The notes: generated by a model not told the origin, from the sequence alone. A stretch of DNA of 64,000 nt from Streptomyces violascens (GCF_014649955.1 NZ_BMUA01000003.1:284456-348455), one strand, 5' to 3'. Positions 41,186-51,404 are shown, counted from the stretch's first letter. Program-made: numbers and translations.

Positions 41186-42184
41186 ATGAGCAAGGCCGAC
41201 GACGCCGCCCCACCCCACCGCATCGTCGTCCTGGCCCTGGACGGCCTGCTCCCCTTCGAACTCGGCATCCCCCAACGCATCTTCGGCCGCGCGGCCGACC
41301 CGGCACGCGGACCGCTGTACGAGGTCGTCACCTGCTCGATCCGCCCACCGGGCCCCGTCCGCACCGACGCCGACTTCTCGATCCTCGTGGAGAACGGCCC
41401 GGACGCCCTGGCCGCCGCCGACACAGTGGTGATCCCGGCCTCGTACGAACTCGGCCCGGTCTTCGAGGAGGGCGTGCTCACCCCCGAACTGGCCGCCGCC
41501 CTCGCTCTCGTACGCCCCGGGACGCGCATGGTGTCGATCTGTACCGGCGGCTACGTCCTGGCTGCGGCCGGCTACCTCGACGGCCGCCCGGCCGCCACCC
41601 ACTGGGCCTCGGCCGAGCACTTCCAGCGGCTCTTCCCCGCCGTGGACGTGGACCCGGAGGTCCTGTTCATCGACGACGGCGACGTGCTGACCTCGGCGGG
41701 CGTGGCCGCCGGGATCGACCTGTGCCTGCACATCGTGCGGCGAGACCACGGCTCGGCGATCGCCAACGACGTGGCCCGCCGCACGGTCGTACCCCCGCAC
41801 CGCCCGGGCGGCCAGTCCCAGTTCATCCAACGCCCCGTGCCACAACCGCAGTTGGCGACGACGACGGCCGCGCGGGCCTGGGCCCTGGGCCGCCTGCACG
41901 AGCCGATCCAGCTGCGCGACCTGGCCGAACGGGAATCCATGTCGGTCCGCACCTTCACCCGCCGCTTCCGCGAGGAGGTGGGCCTGAGCCCCGGCCAGTG
42001 GCTCACCCAGCAACGCGTGGAGCACGCCCGCCACCTCCTCGAATCCACCGACCTGTCGGTGGACGCGATAGCCCGCGCGGCAGGCTTCGGCACAGCGACG
42101 TCCCTGCGCCAGCACCTACAGGCAACTCTGGGCGTCCCCCCGACGGTCTACCGACGCACCTTCCGGGCGGGGACGGCGGGCTGA
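41186..42184 (+). CDS. GlxA-family transcriptional regulator (DJ-1/PfpI plus AraC HTH)
   Basis: 332 aa from the ATG at 41186 with a perfect AAGGAGG 5 bp upstream; a longer frame runs through the repeat array. N-terminal DJ-1/PfpI-like domain (about 10-190) with SICTGGYVLAAAGYLDGR, where the cysteine is the nucleophile-elbow position. C-terminal AraC-type double HTH (about 220-325): LHEPIQLRDLAERESMSVRT and LSVDAIARAAGFGTATSLRQ. Such regulators control nearby transport or catabolic genes; the divergent MFS gene is the obvious candidate target. Confidence 0.9.
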   Translation: MSKADDAAPPHRIVVLALDGLLPFELGIPQRIFGRAADPARGPLYEVVTCSIRPPGPVRTDADFSILVENGPDALAAADTVVIPASYELGPVFEEGVLTPELAAALALVRPGTRMVSICTGGYVLAAAGYLDGRPAATHWASAEHFQRLFPAVDVDPEVLFIDDGDVLTSAGVAAGIDLCLHIVRRDHGSAIANDVARRTVVPPHRPGGQSQFIQRPVPQPQLATTTAARAWALGRLHEPIQLRDLAERESMSVRTFTRRFREEVGLSPGQWLTQQRVEHARHLLESTDLSVDAIARAAGFGTATSLRQHLQATLGVPPTVYRRTFRAGTAG

Positions 42185-42196
42185 GCCCGCTTCCCA

Positions 42197-42225
42197 GAAG
42201 ACTCACTTCCGGAAGACTCACTTCC
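42197..42225 (+). repeat. Two 14-bp direct repeats between convergent genes
   Basis: GAAGACTCACTTCC at 42197-42210 and 42212-42225. The CTTCC/GGAAG parts also make small inverted repeats (TTCC-GGAA). Sits between the GlxA stop and the alcohol dehydrogenase stop; may serve as bidirectional termination. Confidence 0.6.
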
Positions 42226-42257
42226 CGGAAGGGCCACGTGCACCGATGGGCCGCCGC

Positions 42258-43303
<1,046 letters not shown>

Positions 43304-43307
<4 letters not shown>

Positions 43308-44449
43308 GGAACCCGGACCTCCCTCGGCAGGCCGAGCACGCGCTCGGCGATGATGGTGCGCTGAATCTCGTCCGAGCCGCCGTAGATCGTGTCGGCCCTG
43401 GTGAACAGGAACAGGTGCTGGAGCGGATCGAGTTCGTACGGGCTCGGCTCGCTCCAGTCCGCCGGGCCCACGGTGCCCGCCGCGCCCCGCACCCCCATCG
43501 CCAGCTCCCCGAGCCTGCGGTGCCACCCGCCCCAGAGCAGCTTGGCCACGCTGGGCGCCCCGGCGTCCCCCGAGCCCCCCAGCGTGCGCAGTGCGTTCCA
43601 CCGCATGACCTTCAGCTCGGCCCACTGCTTGACGAGCTGCTCGCGCAGGGCGGGGTCGGCACGTGCGTCGCCGGTCGTGGCCAGGGTGATGATGTGCTCC
43701 AACTCCCTTGTGAATCCCACCTGTTGGGCCAGGGTGGACACTCCGCGCTCCAGGGCGAGCAGGCTCATCGCCACCTGCCAGCCGTTGCCCTCGCCGCCCA
43801 CGAGGTGCTCGGCACGGGCCTCGGCCCCGTCGAAGAACACCTCGTTGAACTCGCTCGTCCCCGTCATCTGCCGGATCGGCCGGACCTCGACCCTGCCCGG
43901 CTGGTCCATCGGCACGAGAAGGAACGACAGGCCGTGGTGGCGCCGCGAGCCCTCCTCGGTGCGGGCCAGCACGAAGCACCAGTCGGCCTCGTGGGCCAGG
44001 GAGGTCCAGATCTTCTGGCCTGTGACGCGGTACGTGCCGTCGCCTGCGCGGCGGGCGGTGGTACGGATGCCGGCCAGGTCGGACCCGGCGCCGGGTTCGC
44101 TGTAGCCCTGGCACCACAGTTCCTCGCCGCGGGCGATGGGGGGCAGGAAGCGGTTCTTCTGTTCGGGGGTGCCGTGGGCGATGAGGGTGGGGGCGAGGAG
44201 GTTCTCGCCGATGTGGCCGGTGCGGGCGGGGGCTTCTGCGCGGGCGTACTCCTCGGCCCAGACGACCTGCTGGGTGAGGGTGGCGGTGCGGTTGCCGTAC
44301 GTCGCGCCGCCCGGCCAGCCGATGCCGATCCATCCGCCCCGGCCCAACTCCCTTTCCCAGTCCGGTGGTTGGCGGGCGAGGTGAGTGGTGAGCCAGGCCC
44401 TTGCGTCCTCGCGGAACGCGTCGTCCTGGGGGGTGGTGCGGAAGTCCAT
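43304..44449 (-). CDS. Acyl-CoA dehydrogenase family protein
   Basis: 381 aa from the ATG at 44449 with CAGGAGG 4 bp upstream. Complete ACAD: LWCQGYSEPGAGSDLAGIRT (FAD/substrate), KIWTSLAHEADWCFVLART, LLALERGVSTLAQQVGF, and C-terminal IYGGSDEIQRTIIAERVLG, where the GGSDEIQR block aligns with the region carrying the active-site residues in this subgroup. Lacks an adjacent small partner; the Zn-ADH gene overlaps its end. The gap upstream is repeat-rich. Confidence 0.9.
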
Positions 44450-44863
44450 GGCGCCTCCTGTGTCAGAGAGAGTTCCCCCCACCCCGCCCCTTCCCGGCTG
44501 TAACACTCTGCGGCTCCGCCGCGTGGCCTCCGGGGGTGGGTGGGTTCGGCCCTCCGACCTGGAGGGGTCGGCCGCGGGCCGTGGGTGGTCGCTCGCGCAG
44601 TTCCCCGCGCCCCTTGGCGGGGTCGGTGCCGGCCGGCATCGGCATCTTCAGCCTGTCATGGGGGTCCCCCTGGCCCTTGAGCCTTGAGGCCTTGGGGGAG
44701 TTTGAGCACGAGCGCCCTCAAGGCGCGAACGGCGTCTGGGGCGGAGCCCCCAGGGCTTGGCCTTCTCGAGGGCCTGTACGAGTGGGTGGGCGACCCCCCG
44801 GGATCCGGGGCGGAGCCCCGGGCATTCCGGGAAGCTCGGCACCCCCCAACCACGGCGGAGGCA
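44450..44863. other. Gene-free gap with dispersed repeats
   Basis: 414 bp between the ACAD start and the SDR stop on the same strand. It contains the GCGGCTCCGCCGC module (44478-44537), the CTCGCGCAG element (44592-44614) and a composite module (44657-44753) ending in GGGGCGGAGCCCC, plus another GGGGCGGAGCCCC near 44808-44821. No credible gene. Confidence 0.75.
44592..44614 (+). repeat. Dispersed CTCGCGCAGTTCCCCGCG element
   Basis: Exact match to the 28814-28836 copy over CTCGCGCAGTTCCCCGCGCC. Position and spacing relative to the following composite module match the 5015/5113 and 28872/28925 arrangement. Confidence 0.75.
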
Positions 44864-45775
44864 CTACGCATTGGGCCGCTCCGAACCCGCCGCCGCCCTC
44901 GCCATCTCCTCCAGCCGCGCCAGCATCGGCATCGGATCCACCCCCACCGTCCCCGGCAGGAAGTCCGCGATCCTTTCCGGGGTCCAGGCCCCCTCCGCGT
45001 ACCCCGCGCGGAGCTCCCGCGGCTGTGCCCACACCGCGATCTTGGGGCCCGCGATGGTGTACACCTGGCCCGTGATCCCTTCCTCCCGGGCCCGCGAGGA
45101 CAGCAGGTACACCACAAGCGCCGCCACGTCCTCCGGCGAGCCGATCTCCTTCAGCTCCATGGGGACGTTCGCCGACATCCGGGTGCGGGCAACAGGCGCT
45201 ACGGCATTGGCAGTTACCCCATACTTGTGCAAGCCCAGCGCCGCGCTCCTCACCAGCGAAATGATTCCGCCCTTCGCCGCGCTGTAGTTGGCCTGCGCCA
45301 CGCTCCCCTGGTGGTTCCCGCTGGTGAAGCCGATCAGCGTGCCCGAGCCCTGTTTGCGCATCACCGCCGACGCCGCCCGGAACACCGTGAACGTGCCCTT
45401 CAGATGCGTGGCGACCACCGGGTCCCACTCTTCCTCGGACATGTTGAACAGCATGCGTTCGCGCAGGATGCCCGCGACGCACACCACCCCGTCGATCCGC
45501 CCGTACTGGGCGAGCGCCGTGTCCACGATGCGCTGGCCGCCCGCCATCGTCGAGATGTCGTCGGCGACGGCCACCGCCTCGCCGCCCGCCGCGACGATCT
45601 CCTTCACCACCGCGTCGGCGATCTCGCTGCTGGGCTCCGCGCCCTCGATCGAGACGCCGTAGTCGTTGACGACGACCCTGGCTCCCTCGGCGGCCGCCGC
45701 CAGCGCGACGGCGCGGCCGATGCCCCGGCCGGCCCCCGTCACTGCGATGACCTTGCCTGCCAAGAAGTTCCCCAC
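44864..45775 (-). CDS. SDR-family dehydrogenase, MFE-type 3-hydroxyacyl-CoA dehydrogenase-like
   Basis: 303 aa. VIAVTGAGRGIGRAVALAAA (Rossmann), VVNDYG (NAD-type acidic residue after beta-2), CVAGILRERMLFNMSEEEWD, catalytic YSAAKGG (Tyr/Lys), and a longer-than-usual C-terminal extension. It resembles the SDR domain of peroxisomal-type multifunctional enzyme 2, which oxidises (3R)-hydroxyacyl-CoA. Distinct from the compact SDR at 6593. ATG at 45775; operator 12 lies 22 bp upstream, shared with the divergent cyclase gene. Confidence 0.85.
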   Translation of the reverse strand: MGNFLAGKVIAVTGAGRGIGRAVALAAAAEGARVVVNDYGVSIEGAEPSSEIADAVVKEIVAAGGEAVAVADDISTMAGGQRIVDTALAQYGRIDGVVCVAGILRERMLFNMSEEEWDPVVATHLKGTFTVFRAASAVMRKQGSGTLIGFTSGNHQGSVAQANYSAAKGGIISLVRSAALGLHKYGVTANAVAPVARTRMSANVPMELKEIGSPEDVAALVVYLLSSRAREEGITGQVYTIAGPKIAVWAQPRELRAGYAEGAWTPERIADFLPGTVGVDPMPMLARLEEMARAAAGSERPNA

Positions 45776-45796
45776 GCCCGGCCCCTTCCCGCGGTT

Positions 45797-45813
45797 TCTG
45801 ACGGACCGTTAGA
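45797..45813. promoter_or_regulatory. TetR-type palindromic operator 12
   Basis: TCTGACG-GAC-CGTTAGA; one mismatch (T for C) in the right arm. Between the divergent SDR (start 45775) and cyclase (start 45863) genes. Confidence 0.7.
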
Positions 45814-45862
45814 TTCTATGACCCGTCGGATGCTCCACCACAAGACCCCGGGAGGGACGCGT

Positions 45863-46789
45863 ATGTCACTGCCGCCCGAGTTCCACGAAATCGCCAAACG
45901 CGTGAACAACTGGGGCCGTTGGGGGCCCGACGACGAAATCGGAACGCTCAATCACATCACCGACGAGACGGTCCGACAGGCCGCAGGACACATCCGCTCC
46001 GGCCGCCGCATCCCCCTCGCCCTCCCCCTCCGGCAGGACGGCGTCCAGACCGGCGTCATCCCCGGGAGGGTCAACCCGCTGCACACCATGGTCCAGATCA
46101 ACCAGGAGATCTTCGGCCCCGGCACCGTCGCGTGCAGCGACGACGCGGTGACCTTCGGGCTCCAGGCCGCCACCCACTGGGACGCCCTGACCCACGTCTC
46201 GCACTCGGGGAAGATCTACAACGGCCGGCCCGCCGCCACCATCACCCCGCACGGAGGTGCCGAGTTCAGCGGCATCGACAAGCCCGGACACGTCGTCTCG
46301 CGCGGGGTGCTCCTCGACATCGCCCGCGCCAAGGGCCTCGACCGGCTCGAAGGCGGGCACGCGGTCACGCCCGAGGACCTGGCCGAGGCGGAGGAGTTCG
46401 CGGGGGTCACCGTGCGCGCCGGGGACATCGTGCTCGTACGCACCGGGCAGATGCAGGTGTACCTGGCCGGGGACAAGCACGGCTACGGCTATCCGTCGCC
46501 GGGGCTCTCCGTGCGTACGCCCGAGTGGTTCCACGCGCGGGACGTCGCCGCCGTCGCCAACGACACCCTCACCTTCGAGATCTTTCCGCCCGAGATCGAG
46601 GACCTGTGGCTGCCCGTGCACGCCCTGGATCTCGTCGAGATGGGCATGCTCCAGGGCCAGAACTGGAATCTGGAGGACCTCTCGACCGCCTGCGCCGAGG
46701 CATCGCGGTACGCGTTCCTGCTGAGCGCCATGCCGGAACCCTTTGCGGGGGCGACCGGAACCCCCGTCGCACCGGTAGCGATCCTGTAG
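45863..46789 (+). CDS. Cyclase-family (kynurenine formamidase-like) metal hydrolase
   Basis: 308 aa from the ATG at 45863 with GGGAGG 7 bp upstream; a long upstream in-frame extension is antisense to the SDR gene. The metal-binding THWDALTHVSHSGKIYNG motif (H-x-D-x3-H) is the family hallmark, with further conserved HxGxE-like stretches. Such enzymes hydrolyse cyclic amides, lactones or similar rings. Could act on a lactone made by a Baeyer-Villiger-type oxygenase elsewhere in the window; inference only. It is divergent from the SDR across operator 12. Confidence 0.85.
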   Translation: MSLPPEFHEIAKRVNNWGRWGPDDEIGTLNHITDETVRQAAGHIRSGRRIPLALPLRQDGVQTGVIPGRVNPLHTMVQINQEIFGPGTVACSDDAVTFGLQAATHWDALTHVSHSGKIYNGRPAATITPHGGAEFSGIDKPGHVVSRGVLLDIARAKGLDRLEGGHAVTPEDLAEAEEFAGVTVRAGDIVLVRTGQMQVYLAGDKHGYGYPSPGLSVRTPEWFHARDVAAVANDTLTFEIFPPEIEDLWLPVHALDLVEMGMLQGQNWNLEDLSTACAEASRYAFLLSAMPEPFAGATGTPVAPVAIL

Positions 46790-46874
46790 ATCCACTGGAG
46801 CCACTGGATTCGCGGAGAGACCTGCAGTGGGACCCGCAGAGAGCCCCTCTCGACAGTCCCCCGGGCAGATCCAC

Positions 46875-46925
46875 GGGTGGCGGCGCCGCGTGCGCGCCCC
46901 GAGCGCGGCACCGCCGCCGCCACCC
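46875..46925 (+). terminator. GC-rich hairpin after the cyclase gene
   Basis: Stem GGGTGGCGGCG / CGCCGCCACCC (11 bp) with a 29-nt loop, 85 bp after the stop. No U-tract. The remaining 46790-47115 region (326 bp) holds nothing else recognisable. Confidence 0.5.
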
Positions 46926-47115
46926 AGGCATCGGCGTACCGGCTCTGCTCCTCGCATGCCCTGAGAGGAGCCTCGCCCTGCTGGAGCCGACGCCGTGCCA
47001 CGACCCGCACTCGCCGAGGCCGTGCAGAGTCCTCGGCGTCCCCTCGCGACGAATCGCTCATCCCAGAGTGATCAGGCCGCCACCAGGCGTCAACACCCAC
47101 TGAAGGCTTTGCTAC

Positions 47116-47637
47116 TTATGCCGTATTTGTGACAGCGCACGGGGGTTCGTACGCCCCGTTGCCGTACGCCCCGTCCGTGCGCCCCGAAAGCTCCTTGAGC
47201 CCCGAGTGCCCCGAACGCTCCGGTGCCGCCGGCACTTCGGGCGCGTCGCGGTCCACCTCGCACCAGATCGACTTGCCCACGCCCTCGGGCCGCCAGCCCC
47301 AGCGGTCGGCGAGCCCGTCGACGAGTTCGAGGCCGCGCCCGTTGGTGTCGTCGCCCAGCGCATGGCGCGGCTTGGGCGGACAACAGCTGGTGTCCGCCAC
47401 CTCGACCCGGACGGTGCCGCCCTCGGCCGGGCCGAGCAGCATCCGCAGCACCGCCGGACAGCCCGTGTGCACCACGGCGTTGGTGACGAGCTCCGAGATC
47501 AGCAGGATCAACGTCTCGGCACACGGCTCATCGAGCCCTATTCCGGATCCCGCCAACCGCGAGCGGGCCCACTTCCGGGCCCGGCCCACCTCGGCGGGAT
47601 CCGGCCCGACCTCCAACTGCACCTGAAGCACCTGCAC
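47116..47637 (-). CDS. HATPase-type ATP-binding (anti-sigma/SpoIIAB-like) protein
   Basis: 173 aa. GHKL ATPase: N-box LISELVTNAVVHTGCP, G1 ADTSCCPPKPRHALGDDTNG and GRGLELVDGLADRWG; typical Streptomyces 'ATP-binding regulatory' size. The C-terminal tail (about 35 residues) is Ser/Gly/Glu-rich and likely disordered. These kinase-fold proteins act as anti-sigma or regulatory partners of STAS proteins; one STAS gene lies at 54651, but no direct pairing is shown. The long upstream gap carries its promoter. Confidence 0.88.
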   Translation of the reverse strand: MQVLQVQLEVGPDPAEVGRARKWARSRLAGSGIGLDEPCAETLILLISELVTNAVVHTGCPAVLRMLLGPAEGGTVRVEVADTSCCPPKPRHALGDDTNGRGLELVDGLADRWGWRPEGVGKSIWCEVDRDAPEVPAAPERSGHSGLKELSGRTDGAYGNGAYEPPCAVTNTA

Positions 47638-48043
47638 CGTTCACACCATCCGAACCGGCGGACACATCGCCTCGCGCCTCACAGGGACCACCATCGGGGT
47701 CACGGAACGTGATTCCCATGGGAGACAGCATGGTTGACGTACAGTCACCGCAACAAGCGCTTCGGGCATATTCCAGCGCGAAGGAGTATGCGTGGTGCAT
47801 ACTGTGCGGCTCACTTTGCGGGAAACCGAACGGGAGCGCGTACGACGCCTCCGTCCGGCGCGTGTGGCGTGCGGCCCCTGGCCCGGGACCGCCGCACTGG
47901 CAACACCGGGAGAGCCGCGCCACACCACCACTCGCATCCCACGGAGAGTACCGGAGAGCACCCTCGACTCCGGCCCGGGGCGAGTGCGCCGGGCCGCCGG
48001 CCGTCAACGCACCGTGACCGCTCACTGTGCCGCCCCGTACGCC
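47638..48043. other. Gene-free gap with regulatory-looking motifs
   Basis: About 400 bp upstream of the HATPase gene. It contains a perfect palindrome TCCCATGGGA (47714-47723), a TGAC-GTACA-GTCA half-match to the operator motif (47735-47747), and a GAAGGAG run before out-of-family frames. I see no convincing gene. Confidence 0.55.
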
Positions 48044-48904
48044 CTACAGCGCCGAAGCCAGCGTTTCGGCCGCCTGTTGGGCCGACTGCCACTGCCCGGC
48101 CCGCACCCAGGCCCGCTTGAGGTGCAGATGCACATCGGCCTCCCAGGTGAACCCCATCCCGCCGTGCACCTGGAGACAGTCCCGCGCACCGCGTACGGCC
48201 GCCTCGTCCGCGAGCAGCTTGGCCCCGGCGATCTCGTACGGGTCCCCCGTCACGGCCGCCGCGTAGACCGCCGCCCGCGCCACCTCGGTCCGTACGAGCA
48301 TGTCCGCGCACAGGTGTTTCACGGCCTGGAACGCGCCGACCGGCTGCCCGAACTGCTCGCGGTCCCGTGCGTGTTGGACGGCCAGGTCCGTGCTGCGAGC
48401 CGCGCTGCCGAGCTGTTCGGCCGCGCTCAGGAGGACGGCCTCGACGGCCGTGGCCGTACGGGTTCCGCCCGTCCGGTGCAGCGGGGTCAGCGGGTCGAGG
48501 GAGCGGATCGCAGTCGCGTCCGAGGCGTCCCCCAGTACGTGGTCGGCTTCGTCCAGCCAGGCGACCAGAGCGCCGTCGACCCGGGTCACCACGCTCTCGC
48601 CGGTCGCCGCGCCCTCCACCGTGCCGGCCGCGAGGTGGGTCGCCACCAGCGGGCCCGGCAGCAGCGCCCGGCCCGCCTCCTCGAACACGAGCACCGCCTC
48701 CGGAAGCCCGAGCCCGACGCCGCCTTCGCGCTCGGGCAGCCGAAGCGAGAAGAACCCCGCGTCGCCCAGTGCCCGCCACAGCGAACGGTCGAGCTCCGGC
48801 CGCTCCACTGCCGCTCGCAGCGCGTCCCGGTCGAACCGCGCTTCGAGCAGCTCCCGCATGGCCGCCTTCAACGCCCTCTGGTCCTCGGTGAGTCGGAAGT
48901 CCAT
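48044..48904 (-). CDS. Short acyl-CoA dehydrogenase-like subunit
   Basis: 286 aa, about 100 residues shorter than a normal ACAD. N-terminal helical domain (MDFRLTEDQRALKAAMRELL), a much reduced central domain, and a C-terminal domain with REQFGQPVGAFQAVKHLCAD and QVHGGMGFTWEADVHLHLKR. No catalytic acid is apparent. Its ATG overlaps the stop of the full-length ACAD gene by one base (TGATG). This is the arrangement of alpha2beta2 heterotetrameric ACADs (ChsE1/ChsE2, FadE28/29) in steroid side-chain degradation, where one chain lacks catalytic residues. Confidence 0.88.
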   Translation of the reverse strand: MDFRLTEDQRALKAAMRELLEARFDRDALRAAVERPELDRSLWRALGDAGFFSLRLPEREGGVGLGLPEAVLVFEEAGRALLPGPLVATHLAAGTVEGAATGESVVTRVDGALVAWLDEADHVLGDASDATAIRSLDPLTPLHRTGGTRTATAVEAVLLSAAEQLGSAARSTDLAVQHARDREQFGQPVGAFQAVKHLCADMLVRTEVARAAVYAAAVTGDPYEIAGAKLLADEAAVRGARDCLQVHGGMGFTWEADVHLHLKRAWVRAGQWQSAQQAAETLASAL

Positions 48905-50058
48905 CAGCGCCCCTTGGGCAGGCCGAGGATGCGCTCGGCGACGATGTTCCGCTGGATCTGAGACGTACCGGCGGCGATGGTGTACGAGAGGGACGAGAGC
49001 CTGTCCAGGGTCCACTCGCGGTCCAGGTCGAGCGAGTCCGGGCCGAGGACGCGGGCCGCGGTGTCGTACAGCTCCTGGCGGGCGTGCGAGTAGCGGAGCT
49101 TGAAGACCGAGCCGCCGGTGCCGGGGACCCCGCCGACGCGCTGCGACTCGCTCACGTTCCATTGGGTCAGCCGCCACAAGGCCGTGAACTCGGCGTTCAG
49201 CAGGCCGAGTTGACGTCTTATCGTCGCGTCGTCCCAGGTCCCGTTCTGCCTCGCCGTCGCCGCCAGCTCCGTCAGCGTCCGGCGGCAGGCCACCACTTCG
49301 CCCACGAAGGCCGTGCCGCGCTCGAAGGACAGGGTCACCATCGTGACCCGCCAGCCGTCGTTCTCCGCGCCCACCCGGTTGGCGGCCGGCACCCGCACCT
49401 CGTCGAGGAACACCTCGGCGAACTCGGCCGACCCGGCGAGCGTGCGCAGCGGGCGGACCGTGATGCCGGGCGCGTCCATCGGCATGGCCAGCCAGGTGAT
49501 GCCCCGGTGCTTCGGCGCCTCGGGGTCGGTGCGCACCAACAGCTCGCACCAGTCGGCCACTTCGGCGTGCGAGGTCCAGATCTTCGATCCGGTCACCACG
49601 TAGTCGTCGCCGTCGCGGACCGCCTTGGTGCGGAGCGAGGCCAGGTCGGAACCCGCGTCCGGTTCGCTGAAGCCCTGGCACCAGATCTCGTCGCCGCGCA
49701 GCACCGGCGGCAGCCAGCGGGCCCGCTGTCCGGGGGTGCCCTCGGCGGCGATGGTGGGTCCTGCGTGCAGCAGCCCGACGAAGTTCGCGCCGACGTAGGG
49801 AGCGCCCGCCTTCTCGGTCTCCTCCAGGTAGATGAGGTGCTGCGTGGGCGTGGCACCCCGGCCCCCGGCCGCCTCGGGCCAGTGGAGCCCCGCGTACCCG
49901 GCGTCGTACAGCATCCGCTGCCAGGCGGTGTCGTACGAGCGTCTCGCCGGCCAGTCCAGCGGGTCCGGCTTCGGCGGGAGTTTGGGCAGGGACACGGCCA
50001 GCCATTCGCGCAGCCGGGCCCGGAAGGCCTCCTCCTCGTCCGTGTACGTCAGGTCCAT
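48904..50058 (-). CDS. Acyl-CoA dehydrogenase, catalytic-type partner
   Basis: 384 aa. Full ACAD: IWCQGFSEPDAGSDLASLRT, KIWTSHAEVADWCELLVRT, TLSFERGTAFVGEVVACRRT, and AAGTSQIQRNIVAERILGLP at the C-terminus. It most likely forms a heteromeric enzyme with the short chain encoded directly downstream. Located in a three-gene minus-strand unit with the amidohydrolase gene (25-bp gap), all downstream of operator 13. Likely acts on a cyclic or branched acyl-CoA. Confidence 0.9.
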   Translation of the reverse strand: MDLTYTDEEEAFRARLREWLAVSLPKLPPKPDPLDWPARRSYDTAWQRMLYDAGYAGLHWPEAAGGRGATPTQHLIYLEETEKAGAPYVGANFVGLLHAGPTIAAEGTPGQRARWLPPVLRGDEIWCQGFSEPDAGSDLASLRTKAVRDGDDYVVTGSKIWTSHAEVADWCELLVRTDPEAPKHRGITWLAMPMDAPGITVRPLRTLAGSAEFAEVFLDEVRVPAANRVGAENDGWRVTMVTLSFERGTAFVGEVVACRRTLTELAATARQNGTWDDATIRRQLGLLNAEFTALWRLTQWNVSESQRVGGVPGTGGSVFKLRYSHARQELYDTAARVLGPDSLDLDREWTLDRLSSLSYTIAAGTSQIQRNIVAERILGLPKGR

Positions 50059-50083
50059 CGCCGCTCCTCGGCGTGCGTCGACT

Positions 50084-51292
50084 TCATGAGCGGGCCCGGT
50101 CGCGGTCGAGATCGAGGCCCAGCATGCGGATCGCGTTGCCGCGCATCAGCTTGTGGACCGTCTCGTCGTCGAGGCCCTTGACGTGGTCGAGGGCGACGTC
50201 CTTGGTGTGCGGGAAGGTCGAGTCGACGTGCGGGTAGTCCGTCTCGAAGGTGGCGTTGTCACGGCCGACCACGTCCAGGGACGCCACCCCGTGCTTGTCG
50301 CGGAAGAAGCAGCAGAAGATCTGCCGGTAGTAGTACGTGGACGGCGGCTCGGGGATCAGATCGCGCACCCCGCCCCACGCACGGTGCTCCTCCCACACGT
50401 CGTCCGCCCGCTCCAGGGCGTACGGGATCCAGCCCATCTGGCCTTCGCTGTAGGCGAGTTTGAGGCTCGGGAACTTCACGAGCACCCCGCTGAACAGGAA
50501 GTCCATCATCGACGCCATCGCGTTGTTGAAGCTCAGCGAGGCCTGCACGGCGGGCGGCGCGTCGGGGGAGGCGGCGGGCATCTGCGAGCTGCTGCCGATG
50601 TGCATGTTGACCACCGTGCCGGTCTCCTGGCAGACGGCGAAGAACGGGTCCCAGTAGCCGGAGTGGATGGACGGCAGGCCGAGGTGGGTGGGGATCTCGG
50701 AGAACGTCACCGCGCGCACCCCGCGCGCGGCGTTGCGCCGGATCTCGGCGACCGCGAGGCCGATGTCCCACAGCGGGATGATGCACAGCGGGACGAGCCG
50801 GCCCCCGCTGTCGCCGCACCACTCCTCGACCATCCAGTCGTTGTAGGCGCGGACGCAGGCGAGCGCCACTTCCTTGTCCTGGGCCTCGGCGAAGGTCTGG
50901 CCGCAGAACCGCGGGAAGGTCGGGAAGCAGAGGGAGGCCTCGACGTGGTTGAGGTCCATGTCGGCCAGGCGCGCCTTGGGGTCCCAGCAGCCGCGCCGCA
51001 TCTCGGCCCGGGTGATGCCTTCGAGGGTCATGTCGTCGCGGTCGAAGCCGACGGCGGCGATGTTGCGCTTGTACGGGAACTTCAGGTCCTCGTAGATCCA
51101 CCAGTCGGTGGGCGGCCCGTCCGGGTCCATCGTGATCTGGTACTTGCCCGCCACGTAGGCCAGTTCACCGATCCCGGCGGTCAGCGGCTTGGGGCCTCGG
51201 TCGCGGTACTTGGCGGGCAGCCAGACGTCGAAGAGATGGGCCGGCTCGATCACATGGTCGTCGACGCTGACGATCCGCGGCAGTTCGGTCAT
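50084..51292 (-). CDS. Amidohydrolase-2 family metal-dependent hydrolase/decarboxylase (paralogue 2)
   Basis: 402 aa, same architecture as the protein at 9235: RIVSVDDHVIEPAHLFDVWL, HLGLPSIHSGYWDPFFAVCQ, VNMHIGSSSQMPAASPDAPP and the C-terminal ETDYPHVDSTFP. The two share most conserved blocks including CFPTFPRFCGQTF and YNDWMVEEWCG. Leads the minus-strand unit with the acyl-CoA dehydrogenase pair. Starts 18 bp from operator 13. The presence of two copies under the same operator implies related substrates or a two-step hydrolysis or decarboxylation. Confidence 0.88.
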   Translation of the reverse strand: MTELPRIVSVDDHVIEPAHLFDVWLPAKYRDRGPKPLTAGIGELAYVAGKYQITMDPDGPPTDWWIYEDLKFPYKRNIAAVGFDRDDMTLEGITRAEMRRGCWDPKARLADMDLNHVEASLCFPTFPRFCGQTFAEAQDKEVALACVRAYNDWMVEEWCGDSGGRLVPLCIIPLWDIGLAVAEIRRNAARGVRAVTFSEIPTHLGLPSIHSGYWDPFFAVCQETGTVVNMHIGSSSQMPAASPDAPPAVQASLSFNNAMASMMDFLFSGVLVKFPSLKLAYSEGQMGWIPYALERADDVWEEHRAWGGVRDLIPEPPSTYYYRQIFCCFFRDKHGVASLDVVGRDNATFETDYPHVDSTFPHTKDVALDHVKGLDDETVHKLMRGNAIRMLGLDLDRDRARS

Positions 51293-51309
51293 GAGGTCCC
51301 CTCCGCATA

Positions 51310-51326
51310 TCTGATGACCCGTCAGA
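51310..51326. promoter_or_regulatory. TetR-type palindromic operator 13
   Basis: TCTGATG-ACC-CGTCAGA, 18 bp before the amidohydrolase start at 51292. Confidence 0.75.
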
Positions 51327-51387
51327 TCTCAGGCTAGCCTCGCACCCCTGGACCAGCAAGGAGCGGGGGCCTACGCTCTCCGCCATA

Positions 51388-51404
51388 TCTGACAGCCCGT
51401 CAGT
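51388..51404. promoter_or_regulatory. TetR-type palindromic operator 14
   Basis: TCTGACA-GCC-CGTCAGT, 23 bp before the FadD-like start at 51427. Operators 13 and 14 lie 78 bp apart, one for each divergent gene. Confidence 0.75.

Noticed and set aside
47735..47747. TGAC-GTACA-GTCA upstream of the HATPase gene as a 16th operator
   Set aside because: Only the 4-bp cores match; the flanking TC/GA and the CG next to the core are absent, and the downstream gene is not part of the catabolic set.
47709..48017. Small Cys-containing plus-strand open frame in the gap before the HATPase gene
   Set aside because: No homologous family recognised, no good ribosome-binding site, and the codon pattern is not coding-like.
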